Assembly (NCBI RefSeq): GCF_030929615.1
Contig: NZ_JAVFVU010000003.1
Span: forward strand, 124,001-188,000
Source: Dyadobacter sp. LHD-138
GTDB lineage: Bacteria; Bacteroidota; Bacteroidia; Cytophagales; Spirosomataceae
DNA: 64,000 nt
Direction: 5' to 3'
How positions within the stretch are numbered: position 1 is the stretch's first letter; each line of letters begins with the position of its first letter. Positions 55,723 to 64,000 of this stretch are shown piece by piece. The notes beneath the pieces were generated by a model that was not told where the DNA came from, ran no database searches, and saw nothing but the letters and a program-made list of their open reading frames with translations. Both the position numbers and the translations under genes were made by a program.

Positions 55723-56320
55723 ATGAAAAAATATATCTATTCTGCATTGCTTTTAGCCTTGCAATCTTTTTGGGTACATGGCCAGGCGTTATAAAATAAT
55801 GGCGCTGCGATTGAAATAAAAAGCGGCGCGGCAGTCCATGTTAACGGTAATCTCAGCAACCTGAGCGGCAATCTTAAAAATGACGGCAGTCTGGTCGTTA
55901 AAGGAAATGTTACCAATCAAGTGGTATCGTCATGGAGTCCGTTTACCTTGGGTGCTATTCCTGAAAGTGCCTTACCCGTTACGCTGGCCAGTTTTACGGC
56001 CCGCGAAGTGGAAAAAGAAGCTTTGCTGCAATGGAAGACAACGAGCGAAGCCAATGCATTGCACTTCGAGAGATAGCCGATTGCTTGTGAACGTATACCC
56101 AAATCCGGCAGAGAAAACTTTCCCTGTTACATTGGAAGCAAACTCCCCGTCTGGAAAAATTACCATTTGGAATGCATCCGGTACCGAAGTACCAGTATCC
56201 GTTACACAAATGGTTAATGGAAAGGCGCAGTTGAATGTGAGCAGTCTTTCAGCCGGTATGTATATAATTCAGTTAGAAACAGACCAAGGTAGCATCAACA
56301 AAAAGTTGGGTATTCATTAA
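55723..56320 (+). pseudogene. Degraded T9SS-secreted protein gene with sorting domain
   Basis: ATG at 55723 starts a signal peptide (M-K-K-Y-I-Y-S-A-L-L-L-A-L-Q) and G-Q-A-L, then a TAA at codon 24 (55792-55794), probably a former Gln codon. The same frame goes on with N-N-G-A-A-I-E-I-K-S-G-A, then L-P-V-T-L-A-S-F-T-A-R-E-V-E and L-L-Q-W-K-T-T-S-E-A-N-A, a standard T9SS-cargo linker, and hits a TAG at about 56074. Another frame then encodes V-N-V-Y-P-N-P and L-S-S-L-type motifs to I-N-K-K-L-G-I-H, a type A sorting domain, ending at 56320. Large internal parts are missing, so at least a nonsense change, a frameshift and a deletion have occurred. Confidence 0.82.
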
Positions 56321-56397
56321 GAATGTTCCCTTGAGCAGCATCTTTGTTAAAGCTTCGGAAAAAAAACGCTATAAAATTAGGGGATATCAGCCAGCCT

Positions 56398-56442
56398 TTT
56401 ATGTATAGAATGTCCCTGGTAACGGGACATTCTGTACATAAA
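56398..56442. repeat. 19-bp inverted repeat downstream of the small secreted protein gene
   Basis: TTTATGTATAGAATGTCCC (56398-56416) pairs with 56424-56442, with one mismatch and a 7-base loop. It lies between the decayed gene and the stop of the minus-strand gene at 56462. A terminator is plausible for both, though neither side has a clear T-run. Confidence 0.55.
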
Positions 56443-56461
56443 AGAATTACCTTTTACCACA

Positions 56462-56863
56462 TTAGCGGTTAAAAACAGGCGATGGTATCAAAAGAGACCC
56501 GTTTCCACAATAATTCTTGGTACCTTCAGTATTCCAGGCTAATATGACTGGTTTGGTTACGTCAGTTACTTTAATCGTCCAGAGTTCTTGCGGACGGTTC
56601 GTGCCGATCCCACCGAGTGGCTTACATGTTTCACAAGTGCCATTGGTAATTGCTAAGTTCTGTGGTGCAAAAGTTGAACCCCCACTTTTCCCTTCCCAAT
56701 TGACCAGTACTTTCAACACGCCCTTCTCACTGCGTTGTGTCACGATATTATTTGACCCCTTCTTTGCAGGATTCTTGTCACACCATAGCGTTCCGTGATT
56801 TTGTGCAGCTGCATAATGGCCAATGAACAAGGCCATGGAAAGTACTAAAAATAATTTTTTCAT
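56462..56863 (-). CDS. Small secreted cysteine-containing protein, unknown function
   Basis: A 133-residue protein with a signal peptide (about 1-21, cleavage near Y-A-A-A-Q). The mature part has four cysteines (in L-W-C-D-K, T-C-E-T-C-K and Y-C-G-N) that could form two disulfides, and beta-rich sequence. I do not recognise a family. It is close to the collagen-like lipoprotein and next to decayed genes; its stop is followed by the inverted repeat at 56398-56442. Confidence 0.65.
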   Translation of the reverse strand: MKKLFLVLSMALFIGHYAAAQNHGTLWCDKNPAKKGSNNIVTQRSEKGVLKVLVNWEGKSGGSTFAPQNLAITNGTCETCKPLGGIGTNRPQELWTIKVTDVTKPVILAWNTEGTKNYCGNGSLLIPSPVFNR

Positions 56864-56953
56864 ACTGATAAATGATTTAGGTTCACGATTGCTTACTCTT
56901 TTCAGGATTTTCAGCGTCCTCCATTTATGTTTTGCCCAAAGGATGGGTAAAAT

Positions 56954-57532
56954 TCAGTCCGGCAGATTATAATATTTCTTCACCGCGGCATAGTCACTAT
57001 AATCTACGGCAGCTTGTCTGCCGGCAGGCGTACCACCGGGAACAATTACATAACGAAGATGTGTGTAGGACCCTACCACTTTTTTTGAATCTGCAAAAGA
57101 ACTGGGAATAGTGCCCGGGGTAAGCCAGTCCTGGTTGAAGGAAATCGATCCAATACCTACCAGGATAGTGCTTAAGAAGCTCCCGCCAACTTCTCCGTTA
57201 GCTTCTGTATACTTATCTGCATAGGGCAAAGGGACTAACCCAGTAGGGCTATACTTTACATAACCATATACATGACCTTTATCGAACACATCCTGCGTAA
57301 TTTTAGGAGCGGCAAAACTGAAGTTTTTCCGGTTCGCATTACTGGCAGTGGCAGAGGCAGGCATGGGTAACCAGTCGCTATAAATCACATTGGCTGAACC
57401 GGCATCTCCTTTGATCCCGGCATCTCCTTTTGCACCGGCAGGCCCTACGGCGCCCTCGTCACCTTTGCAACTCACAAACATTAATCCTGCCGAGAGCAGG
57501 CATGCGCAAAAAATAAATAGTTTTGTTTTCAT
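56954..57532 (-). CDS. Collagen-like repeat lipoprotein
   Basis: A 192-residue lipoprotein (lipobox ending at Cys22 in F-V-S-C-K) with a short collagen-like Gly-x-x segment (G-A-V-G-P-A-G-A-K-G-D-A-G near 27-39) and a beta-rich domain to the end. Bacteroidota collagen-like lipoproteins of this type are of unknown function; they may be surface-exposed. It lies between the small secreted protein and the LytTR regulator, the latter's terminator hairpin being in the gap. Confidence 0.75.
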   Translation of the reverse strand: MKTKLFIFCACLLSAGLMFVSCKGDEGAVGPAGAKGDAGIKGDAGSANVIYSDWLPMPASATASNANRKNFSFAAPKITQDVFDKGHVYGYVKYSPTGLVPLPYADKYTEANGEVGGSFLSTILVGIGSISFNQDWLTPGTIPSSFADSKKVVGSYTHLRYVIVPGGTPAGRQAAVDYSDYAAVKKYYNLPD

Positions 57533-57628
57533 GATAGATTTGGGTCTGTTTTAAGAAGTTGCAAACTAACCGGCTGCGTTTTATTTTGAAAATTCCCGGG
57601 ATAGATTGGCTTTTTTAGGGATAAAAAT

Positions 57629-57679
57629 GCATACCGTTAGCTCCACGCAGTTTTGGACCTGGCGGAGCTAACGGTATGC
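57629..57679 (-). terminator. Terminator hairpin after the LytTR regulator gene
   Basis: A 16-bp perfect stem (57629-57644 and 57664-57679), 19-base loop, with ATTTTTAT following on the minus strand. It is 19 bases past the stop of the regulator gene (57698). Confidence 0.72.
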
Positions 57680-57697
57680 TTATACCACCCAGAAACT

Positions 57698-58390
57698 TTA
57701 CTTGTAAATCGCACTCATGTCGTTCAGATAGTTTTTGGAGACAGGGATCATTTTACCTCTGATAATCAATTCCTTAAAGTTGTATTTATCTATTTTAGTT
57801 TTATTTACAACAAAGGCCCTGTGCGTTTGAATGAACATCGTTGCCGGCAGTAATTCCAATATTTGCTTGACGGTAGAACGGCTTTTATACACGCTGTCGC
57901 TGGTATAGAATAAAATATAATTCCCCTCAGATTCGATGTAGTCTATTTCTTCTATGGGCAGTTCCACATTGTATTTTTCATCTTTCACCAAAACCCAGGG
58001 CTTGCGCGGTTGCTGATCGGCAAATTGGCGAATAGCAAGCATAGTTGCCGTTAGCAAATCAATATTTTTAAATGGCTTGGTAATGTATGCACATGGAGCG
58101 GTGGCTACGGCCTTTGTAGCAATTTCAGTATTGTCGTAGGCCGTCAGATACAAAAATGGAATGGTATATCTGGTTTGAAGCTCCTGTCCCAGACTTATTC
58201 CATCCTGCTCATCTTCACCCAGGTTAATATCCAGGATGGCCAGGTCTACCTTTTCTTTTTTTAATATCTCAAATGCTTCGCGGGTATTTTTTGCTTCCAG
58301 AATTTGATATCCGTTTTCCGACAGCGTTTTTTTGGACAGCCTTCGGTTAAGAAAATCGTCTTCTACCAGCAAGATTGTTTTGGTTTGCAT
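57698..58390 (-). CDS. LytTR-family response regulator
   Basis: A 230-residue regulator with a receiver domain (about 5-120; Asp54 in L-A-I-L-D-I-N as phosphoacceptor, acidic pair E-D-D at 10-12, Lys in Y-I-T-K-P-F) and a LytTR DNA-binding domain (about 130-228, with I-D-Y-I-E-S-E-G-N-Y-I and T-H-R-A-F-V-V-N). It follows the sensor kinase gene by 8 bases and should be its partner. Targets cannot be read; the neighbouring secreted protein and lipoprotein genes are candidates. Confidence 0.93.
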   Translation of the reverse strand: MQTKTILLVEDDFLNRRLSKKTLSENGYQILEAKNTREAFEILKKEKVDLAILDINLGEDEQDGISLGQELQTRYTIPFLYLTAYDNTEIATKAVATAPCAYITKPFKNIDLLTATMLAIRQFADQQPRKPWVLVKDEKYNVELPIEEIDYIESEGNYILFYTSDSVYKSRSTVKQILELLPATMFIQTHRAFVVNKTKIDKYNFKELIIRGKMIPVSKNYLNDMSAIYK

Positions 58391-58398
58391 AAACTAAT

Positions 58399-60120
58399 TT
58401 ATTTGAAACAAAGTGTAAGTTCAAACCCGTTGCTCTGGCTGCTTTCCAAGGTGGCATCCAACTGCCCGATCAACCCTTTGATGATTTCCATGCCCAGTCC
58501 TTTTTCACTTACCATATTAAAATCGAAACCAACACCGTTGTCTGCGTAGTACAGCTTATTTTTCCGTACATCGTTTTCATTGGTAAGAACAATATCAATA
58601 ATGCCAACCGGCTTCCTGAAAGCATGTTTCATACTGTTGCTAACGAGCTCTACCAGGATAAGACCCAAAGGCAGTGCTTTTTCAATGGAGACCTTTTCGA
58701 TTTCACAAGTGACATGGAGACTTATTTTTTTTCGATTATTGTCATAAGATTCTTTAACCAATTCCGAAAGATCAAGAACGTATTTTTTTAAATCCACCTC
58801 ATTGACACGCTCCGACATATTCAGCTTTTTATGAAGCAATGCAATAGAGTGAATACGGTTTTGATTCCCCCGGATGAGCTCGTCAATATTGTTGAAATTA
58901 ACGGATTCTTTCTGCATTTCCAGTATGCTGATAACATGCTGAAGGTTGTTTTTTACCCGGTGCTGCAATTCCGACAAAAGCACCTGTTTCTGCTCCAAAA
59001 CCCTCATTAACTCTTCCACCTGTTTGCTGATGACCGCATTTTGCAGGTTAATCTTCCTGTTTTTTCTTGCTAGTAAAATCACGGCCAAACCAATCACGGC
59101 CAGCAAACTGGTTACAAAAATCACTTGCTGGTTTTTACTTTTTATGACCGCTTCTTTTTTGTCATTTTGATATTGCTCGTCAATCTTTTTTATTTCGGCA
59201 GTTTCCATTTTCCTAAGTTCACCCACATAGGTGTCATGGAATTTTTTAAAGTAATAATAAGCAGAATCTATATTTCCGATAGTTTCCAACAGCTTGCCCC
59301 TTGTTTCATAAACATGCGGATTAACATACGCATGGGTGTTTTTGAGTACTGAAAAGGCAGAATCACTGTATACAAAAGCTTCTGCCATATGGTTGTGCTT
59401 AATCAAAAGATCCGCAGCATTTGTAAGCTGACTGGCAGCCGACGTAAAATCCTTTATTTCTACAAATTCCCGCGCGGCAAGCGATCTGTATTTAACCGAT
59501 TCCCAATACCGATTTTCAGGCAAAGCTGACCCCAGCAATAAATAGGCATCCCGCTCCTCTCTGACATTATGGTATTTTTTCGCATAGTCCAATCCTCTGT
59601 ATGCATAATAAACAGCGGAGTCCTTCTGATTCAAGCGGGCGTAATAAGACGACATACGAATACAATAAATAGCATAAACATGGTCAAGCTTGTGCTCTCT
59701 GTATATTTCATAGCATTTATCGAGATATTTTTTGCAAGAGTCCAGGTCGCCGGCTAGCTCGTACATGATGGCTATTACCCAACAGCTGTTGTAAATGTTG
59801 TCTGGTATTTTATAGGTTTCAGCTTCGTCCAATGCTTGAAGAGATATCCGGAGACTTTTGTGATGATCTCCGTTTAAAGAATAAATAATCGCTTTCAGCA
59901 GCATCACACGAATCTTAATTTTCCTGTATTCTTTTCCCGTATATTTTTTTGTTAGTAAATCGTACAATTCATTCGCTTCGCTATCTGCCAGCCTATAGTT
60001 GCTGTAGTACATGGCCAAACTATCAATCCTTTCAACCCTTTCTTCCAGCCGAAGTTTTTGGGCCTGGGTAAATCGACCGAGCATCATCAAAAATAGCAGA
60101 AGTATAAACTTTCGACGCAC
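58399..60120 (-). CDS. Sensor histidine kinase with TPR repeats (HisKA_2 type)
   Basis: A 573-residue kinase: signal or N-terminal hydrophobic stretch (about 1-20), periplasmic TPR-like helices (about 60-310), one transmembrane helix (V-I-F-V-T-S-L-L-A-V-I-G-L-A-V-I near 329-344), a coiled coil, then the HisKA_2 phosphoacceptor segment L-S-E-L-Q-H-R-V-K-N-N-L-Q-H-V and an HATPase_c domain (L-G-L-I-L-V-E-L-V-S-N-S-M-K-H-A, D-N-G-V-G-F-D). It signals to the LytTR regulator downstream. The stimulus is unknown. Confidence 0.93.
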   Translation of the reverse strand: MRRKFILLLFLMMLGRFTQAQKLRLEERVERIDSLAMYYSNYRLADSEANELYDLLTKKYTGKEYRKIKIRVMLLKAIIYSLNGDHHKSLRISLQALDEAETYKIPDNIYNSCWVIAIMYELAGDLDSCKKYLDKCYEIYREHKLDHVYAIYCIRMSSYYARLNQKDSAVYYAYRGLDYAKKYHNVREERDAYLLLGSALPENRYWESVKYRSLAAREFVEIKDFTSAASQLTNAADLLIKHNHMAEAFVYSDSAFSVLKNTHAYVNPHVYETRGKLLETIGNIDSAYYYFKKFHDTYVGELRKMETAEIKKIDEQYQNDKKEAVIKSKNQQVIFVTSLLAVIGLAVILLARKNRKINLQNAVISKQVEELMRVLEQKQVLLSELQHRVKNNLQHVISILEMQKESVNFNNIDELIRGNQNRIHSIALLHKKLNMSERVNEVDLKKYVLDLSELVKESYDNNRKKISLHVTCEIEKVSIEKALPLGLILVELVSNSMKHAFRKPVGIIDIVLTNENDVRKNKLYYADNGVGFDFNMVSEKGLGMEIIKGLIGQLDATLESSQSNGFELTLCFK

Positions 60121-60497
60121 AAGAGAGAATAATGTAAAATTGGATTGTAAAAAACCTTGAAACGAATAGCATACTTAGGATTTGAGCGAATATGAAAATC
60201 GTAAATTTTCTAAAAGACGAAACCGCAAGCGGTCCCGCTTTTTAGAACTGATCAAACATTATGCAAAGAAATACTGAAGCGCTAATTTATAACGTATACA
60301 CCGGTTGGAAGAAGGCGGGCTACTGCGTTTTGTAATTTTTTCAAACAACAGTTTCGTGTGACCTTCGCAGAAAGTTAAAAAGTAGGACACCGAACGATTA
60401 CCGTAAACTCTGAATATCTAACAAAAATTTACGATTTCGTCTCAAAATCAATGAAAAGTAATATTCGCTTTATGCCCTTAGTCCCCTGATTATATCC
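60121..60497. other. Intergenic region upstream of the kinase gene
   Basis: About 377 bases with no gene. It includes the promoter of the minus-strand kinase gene; no exact -7 element found. Contains a short C-A-A-G repeat near 60230 but nothing I can support. Confidence 0.45.
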
Positions 60498-60632
60498 TTC
60501 CAAAAAGTGATTTCTATTACAGGCGCTACCAGCGGCATCGGTTATGCCCTTGGAGAAGCATTTGCACGTGACGGCGCGCGGGTTATTTTGAGCGACATGG
60601 ACCTGCACACGGAGACAAAGGCTGCCTGTTAA
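60498..60632 (+). pseudogene. N-terminal fragment of an SDR-family oxidoreductase
   Basis: The frame encodes F-Q-K-V-I-S-I-T-G-A-T-S-G-I-G-Y-A-L-G-E, the classical TGxxxGIG cofactor motif, then A-F-A-R-D-G-A-R-V-I-L-S-D-M-D. It stops at a TAA at 60630-60632 after about 45 residues. No ATG is available in frame near the beginning and the remaining 200 residues of an SDR are missing, so this is a truncated remnant. Confidence 0.8.
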
Positions 60633-61088
60633 AATGTCTCCGCTAATCAAATTCCCAAGGTTGGCCTCCTTAAAGTTAGCACGTTTGGCAAATCTCTGGC
60701 CTAACTACCAATTGATAGCTAACTGCAAAATACAGGGCATTGTATTGAATGTTTTACTCAGAAATTACCGAATAATAAATTTATTCATATTTAATATTCA
60801 ATTTAAAACAATTTAAATATAATTCAGTACATTTCCATGTAGAATAATTTCAGTGGTAATCGTAGACCTATTTCTAACTAAACTAGCGAAAACTTACATG
60901 TAATATATACACTCCTACAAGTAGGCGATTATTGTACCTATTTAAAAGTGCGATAATGGATGTAAGAAAATCTATCATGTAATGTATGTTTTGCAAGAAC
61001 ATGCGGTTGGCTTACCGGCACTACCATTTTTCTCAACAATGAAGGTCCGACCTTGAATACATAAATTATTAATTTAAAAAATGATATT
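60633..61088. other. AT-rich intergenic region upstream of the heme-binding-type gene
   Basis: About 456 bases, strongly AT-rich in its middle, with no gene. It should hold the promoter of the plus-strand gene at 61089; a TATGTTTTG near 60983-60991 is close to the Bacteroidota -7 box but one base longer. Confidence 0.4.
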
Positions 61089-62642
61089 ATGCTTAAACGT
61101 AAAAATCTTGCAGAAGGGATAAATTTACTTCAAAGACCCGCAAATTCGGGTGAAGAGGAAAATAAAGTATCATTGAAAGTTGCTCAGGAAGACAGCAAAG
61201 GTATATTAGAGAATCTGATGTCAGGATATTCAAAAGTCCTGATTGAAGACCCAATTAGGCCCTTTGATGAGAATCAGCTGCAGGCTATAGTAGACAATGT
61301 AGACTATGGCGTCTTAAGAGTATTAGAAGGTACCTGGGTCAGCTATAACAACGGTGCTAATAACCAAAGCAAAAGTCCTTTGATCGGAAGTGGCGTACAT
61401 ACTACGATTATGCCGTCGCCAGGTACAAATTCAGGCGGTATTCCCGGAAAATATAGTTTCGATTGTGAACAGTATATTGAAAAGCTGGTATTTAATTTGG
61501 TTCCGGGTGGAGTTCGTAACCGGGGCGGAGGAAATGAACAATTTTGCGGGGCTGTTAAATACGAGCAAAGTATTAAAAGCGTAAACAGTGTAACAGGTGA
61601 GACATCCCTGAAATATACCCCGATTCACGAGGAGACCGGCATGTACCTATGGCTTAGTGATATATTTAACTATGCTGCAACTGAAAAAACCATTGCAGAA
61701 GACCGCGGTATACACGCTGTGTCACCCGATAACCCGAACAAAGATTTATATAAAAGCGGATACCAGGATGAAACACTTTTCCTGATTGTCAATGAGAAGG
61801 GGGTAAAAGAATATGTGACGCTCGAAAATTTAAATGGACGTCCATACTATGAAATTATTGCAGCCAAGGAACTTAAACCCGGTGCAGGCCAGACAGGACC
61901 CTATTTTATACCCGATTACGCTATTTCCCGGAGCGGTGTAATCCCGCATGGCAGTACTGTCACGTTGTTAGGAGATCTGGTTCAAAATAGTTCAGGTTTT
62001 CTAATGGCCGGTGCACCGCAATTTCCAGAAGGTGATGCTGCCTGGAAATATGACCATCTTTCACTTTCAAGAACCATGGGAGGAGCTGGTGCAAGCGAAA
62101 CCAACCCGATAAATCTTGACAAACCTGCACCTGCCTGGGTATTCGAAAAGCTTGACGATCAGAATGACCCCGGAGAAAATAAAATCTATACACAGCGAAT
62201 ACTGGCTCATGATTTATATCCTTATTCTGTAAGGCCTGATTTACGGCTTCGGGATTCCATCAAAGGAGAAAATATTAAAAACCATGTACTTATCCAGATG
62301 TCATCCAAAAATAAAACGGGGGCTCAAGGGGGTATATTAAATGTTCCATTCGTAAACCGTTTTGTTCCCACAGTCGAAATGAACATGCGGATGTGGGTTG
62401 AAACGGTTGTAGAAGACGGCATAGAAATCCTTCAGCTGCAATACGAACAAGTAATATTTTTCGAATTCGCTTTTGGAGATGACGGTGGTACTACGAGCTG
62501 GCCGCACATACAGATCAATACGCTTCGTAAAATAGAAGATGTTTCTCCTGAGCAGAGACGTTTAATTGAAGAGCAATTCCCGGATGCTAATACAATTTTA
62601 TCTTCTGCACGGACATCAGGATGCCCTCACCATAAAGAGTAA
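61089..62642 (+). CDS. Possible heme-binding beta-barrel-type protein, partner of a VioB-like protein
   Basis: A 517-residue cytoplasmic protein (no signal peptide). The region V-L-R-V-L-E-G-T-W-V-S-Y near 75-86 and a later I-H-E-E-T-G-M-Y-L-W near 178-187 resemble the barrel strands of nitrobindin-like heme-binding domains, but the match is loose. The C terminus is S-G-C-P-H-H-K-E, a possible metal site. Its stop is 116 bases before the VioB-like gene on the same strand, so the two are probably co-transcribed. Whether it binds heme, modifies the product of the partner, or does neither cannot be read from sequence. Confidence 0.6.
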   Translation: MLKRKNLAEGINLLQRPANSGEEENKVSLKVAQEDSKGILENLMSGYSKVLIEDPIRPFDENQLQAIVDNVDYGVLRVLEGTWVSYNNGANNQSKSPLIGSGVHTTIMPSPGTNSGGIPGKYSFDCEQYIEKLVFNLVPGGVRNRGGGNEQFCGAVKYEQSIKSVNSVTGETSLKYTPIHEETGMYLWLSDIFNYAATEKTIAEDRGIHAVSPDNPNKDLYKSGYQDETLFLIVNEKGVKEYVTLENLNGRPYYEIIAAKELKPGAGQTGPYFIPDYAISRSGVIPHGSTVTLLGDLVQNSSGFLMAGAPQFPEGDAAWKYDHLSLSRTMGGAGASETNPINLDKPAPAWVFEKLDDQNDPGENKIYTQRILAHDLYPYSVRPDLRLRDSIKGENIKNHVLIQMSSKNKTGAQGGILNVPFVNRFVPTVEMNMRMWVETVVEDGIEILQLQYEQVIFFEFAFGDDGGTTSWPHIQINTLRKIEDVSPEQRRLIEEQFPDANTILSSARTSGCPHHKE

Positions 62643-62758
62643 ATGCAAAAGGGCACCACGGCACGCCGCTATTGGGTGCTGTGGTGCTCCCCGGCACCTG
62701 ATAACTGGGCTGGCAGCAAGCATAGTATTAAATAGAAACTTGACTAAATAGTGATATT

Positions 62759-64000
62759 ATGAATTTCAACCAGAAAAGGGATCATTTCATTTCACCAATA
62801 TTAGAGTGGGCCCAAACCAATACTAAGCCAAAGGCGAGTGCAGCAAAAAGTATGCTTATGGCCGGTGGCAAGCCTCTAAGCCACTGTGATAATTTAAAAA
62901 ACGCCAAACCTTTTAAGGTACCTTCTCAATTTAATGGGAAGGATTACATTACGCTGCTGCTTCAGGTAGATGCCGAAATTGAGCAGGGACTCATGTTACA
63001 GTATCTTTACGCAGCCTATAGTATTGGCGGGCCGCACATATCAGGAAAGCATCGGGAGAGAGTTCATACCTGGCAAAACATCATTTTGGGTATTGCAAAA
63101 GAAGAAATGGGACATTTCATCTCTGTTCAAAACGTGTTGAAAGTGATTGGGGCCCCATTAAATTTTGGCAGGGAAAGTTATCCCTGGGATAGTGCTTTTT
63201 ATCCTTTCCCTTTCACTTTAGAAAAATTCTCTCTTGGTTCGCTTGCTAAATATGTATATGCAGAAGCGCCTTGTGATTGGCTGGAAGGCGACGATCCCTT
63301 AGCCGTAGAAATTCGGGATTCAGTAGATGCAACCGTATCTGATCCGCACACTGTCGGCGCTTTGTTTATCGTGCTGCTTCAATTAATTAATAATCCTGAC
63401 GTAATATCGGATGAAACTTTTCAAGCAGGAACTTATAACTATCAGGCTAAATTTGATGAGTGGGGCCGGGGATATACCGGGGGCAACAGAGGAAGTGACG
63501 GTAAAGGCATTTACACAAGAAGCCCCGATGTATTGGTCGCGCCATTATTATCCCGTGACGATGCTTACAATGCATTAGCGGAAATAGCGGAACAGGGAGA
63601 AGGTTTAGATACGAAGGAGGATGTTGTACCATCTCATTTTGAACGGTTTTTGCACATTTACAAAGAATACAAAGCGATACTGGAAGAAACCGGTGGTGCT
63701 TTTGATCCTTCCCGAAATGTAGCTACCAATCCCTATGTGGGCTCAAAATCTGATCTAACAGCGGACTCAGTGTCTGATTCCAGCGAACAAGAAACTGATG
63801 AAATTACAGACCCGCAGGCTATACTTTGGGCCAACTTGTGTGATATTCGCTATCGATTATTGCTTAATTTCCTGAACCATAGTTTTTTACTCGATAACGG
63901 CTTTAATCATTCGGGGAATTCTTCTCCCCGTGGCATGATCATCAATTCTGCTTTTGGAGAAATGTATAATTTAAGAAGTTTGGCTACCATCCTGGTTCAG
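62759..64000 (+). CDS. VioB-like ferritin-domain protein (partial)
   Basis: The frame starts at ATG 62759 and runs off the right edge; 414 residues are visible. The ferritin-like domain is at about 65-200: E-I-E-Q-G-L-M-L-Q-Y-L-Y-A-A-Y-S-I and I-A-K-E-E-M-G-H-F-I-S-V-Q-N-V-L, with metal-ligand-type Glu residues and an E-x-x-H motif, much like the ferritin-like region of VioB/RebD. Those enzymes couple two imines of indole-3-pyruvate or similar compounds in violacein and rebeccamycin synthesis. Here it lacks the long N-terminal part of VioB and begins at the ferritin domain, with the 517-residue partner just upstream. I infer a small-molecule biosynthesis or oxidative role; product unknown. 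Confidence 0.75.
   Translation, partial: MNFNQKRDHFISPILEWAQTNTKPKASAAKSMLMAGGKPLSHCDNLKNAKPFKVPSQFNGKDYITLLLQVDAEIEQGLMLQYLYAAYSIGGPHISGKHRERVHTWQNIILGIAKEEMGHFISVQNVLKVIGAPLNFGRESYPWDSAFYPFPFTLEKFSLGSLAKYVYAEAPCDWLEGDDPLAVEIRDSVDATVSDPHTVGALFIVLLQLINNPDVISDETFQAGTYNYQAKFDEWGRGYTGGNRGSDGKGIYTRSPDVLVAPLLSRDDAYNALAEIAEQGEGLDTKEDVVPSHFERFLHIYKEYKAILEETGGAFDPSRNVATNPYVGSKSDLTADSVSDSSEQETDEITDPQAILWANLCDIRYRLLLNFLNHSFLLDNGFNHSGNSSPRGMIINSAFGEMYNLRSLATILVQ

Noticed and set aside
1..64000. CRISPR arrays, tRNA/rRNA genes, phage or IS elements
   Set aside because: No regularly spaced direct repeats, no cloverleaf-like or rRNA-like sequence and no transposase or integrase gene was seen; the decayed genes do not carry mobile-element ends.

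Overview
The window looks like chromosome of a free-living, saprophytic Bacteroidota of the Cytophagales type (a Dyadobacter- or Spirosoma-like organism is my inference). Four SusC/SusD outer-membrane uptake pairs, two ECF sigma/FecR envelope signalling pairs, type IX secretion (T9SS) C-terminal sorting-domain remnants, a LytTR two-component pair and planctomycete-like DUF1501/DUF1549/DUF1553/c-type cytochrome proteins all point there. I see no tRNA, rRNA, CRISPR array or intact insertion sequence.

Layout: (A) 1-12508, minus strand: ECF sigma, FecR, SusC with an STN domain, SusD, DUF3823 lipoprotein, DUF1549/DUF1553 cytochrome, DUF1501, DUF2231-cytochrome (cut by the window edge). (B) 12509-13351: a decayed T9SS sorting-domain gene. 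(C) 13352-19657: an exported DHDPS-family lyase, divergent from a SusC/SusD pair that ends in a strong bidirectional terminator. (D) 36564 down to 19750, minus strand: SusC, SusD, phytanoyl-CoA-type dioxygenase, three BNR/sialidase-fold proteins, SGNH hydrolase, MFS transporter, an SDR interrupted by an amber codon, a HEAT-type lipoprotein, HpcH/HpaI aldolase, aldo/keto reductase, Gfo/Idh oxidoreductase and a second SDR lacking the catalytic lysine. (E) 55211 down to 36813, minus strand: ECF sigma, FecR, SusC with STN, SusD, four tandem neutral-ceramidase-fold proteins, a PVC-type cytochrome, two exported TIM-barrel proteins and a terminator hairpin. (F) 55381-60632: two degraded secreted-protein genes, a small secreted protein, a collagen-like lipoprotein, a LytTR regulator with its TPR histidine kinase, and an SDR fragment. 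(G) 61089-64000, plus strand: a possible heme-binding-type protein followed by a VioB-like ferritin-domain protein cut by the edge.

How it fits together: A, D and E read as nutrient-utilisation loci. Each imports a ligand through a SusCD pair and processes it with exported hydrolases and oxidoreductases; A and E are probably induced by transenvelope sigma/anti-sigma signalling. The most unusual is E, where a SusCD pair under ECF/FecR control is followed by four ceramidase-fold hydrolases, suggesting uptake and breakdown of an N-acylated lipid or other amide. Locus D, with three BNR propellers, an esterase, a transporter and sugar-acid enzymes, suggests use of an acidic sugar or glycan. The window also carries several decayed genes (12994-13341, 24524-25318, 55381-55677, 55723-56320, 60498-60632).
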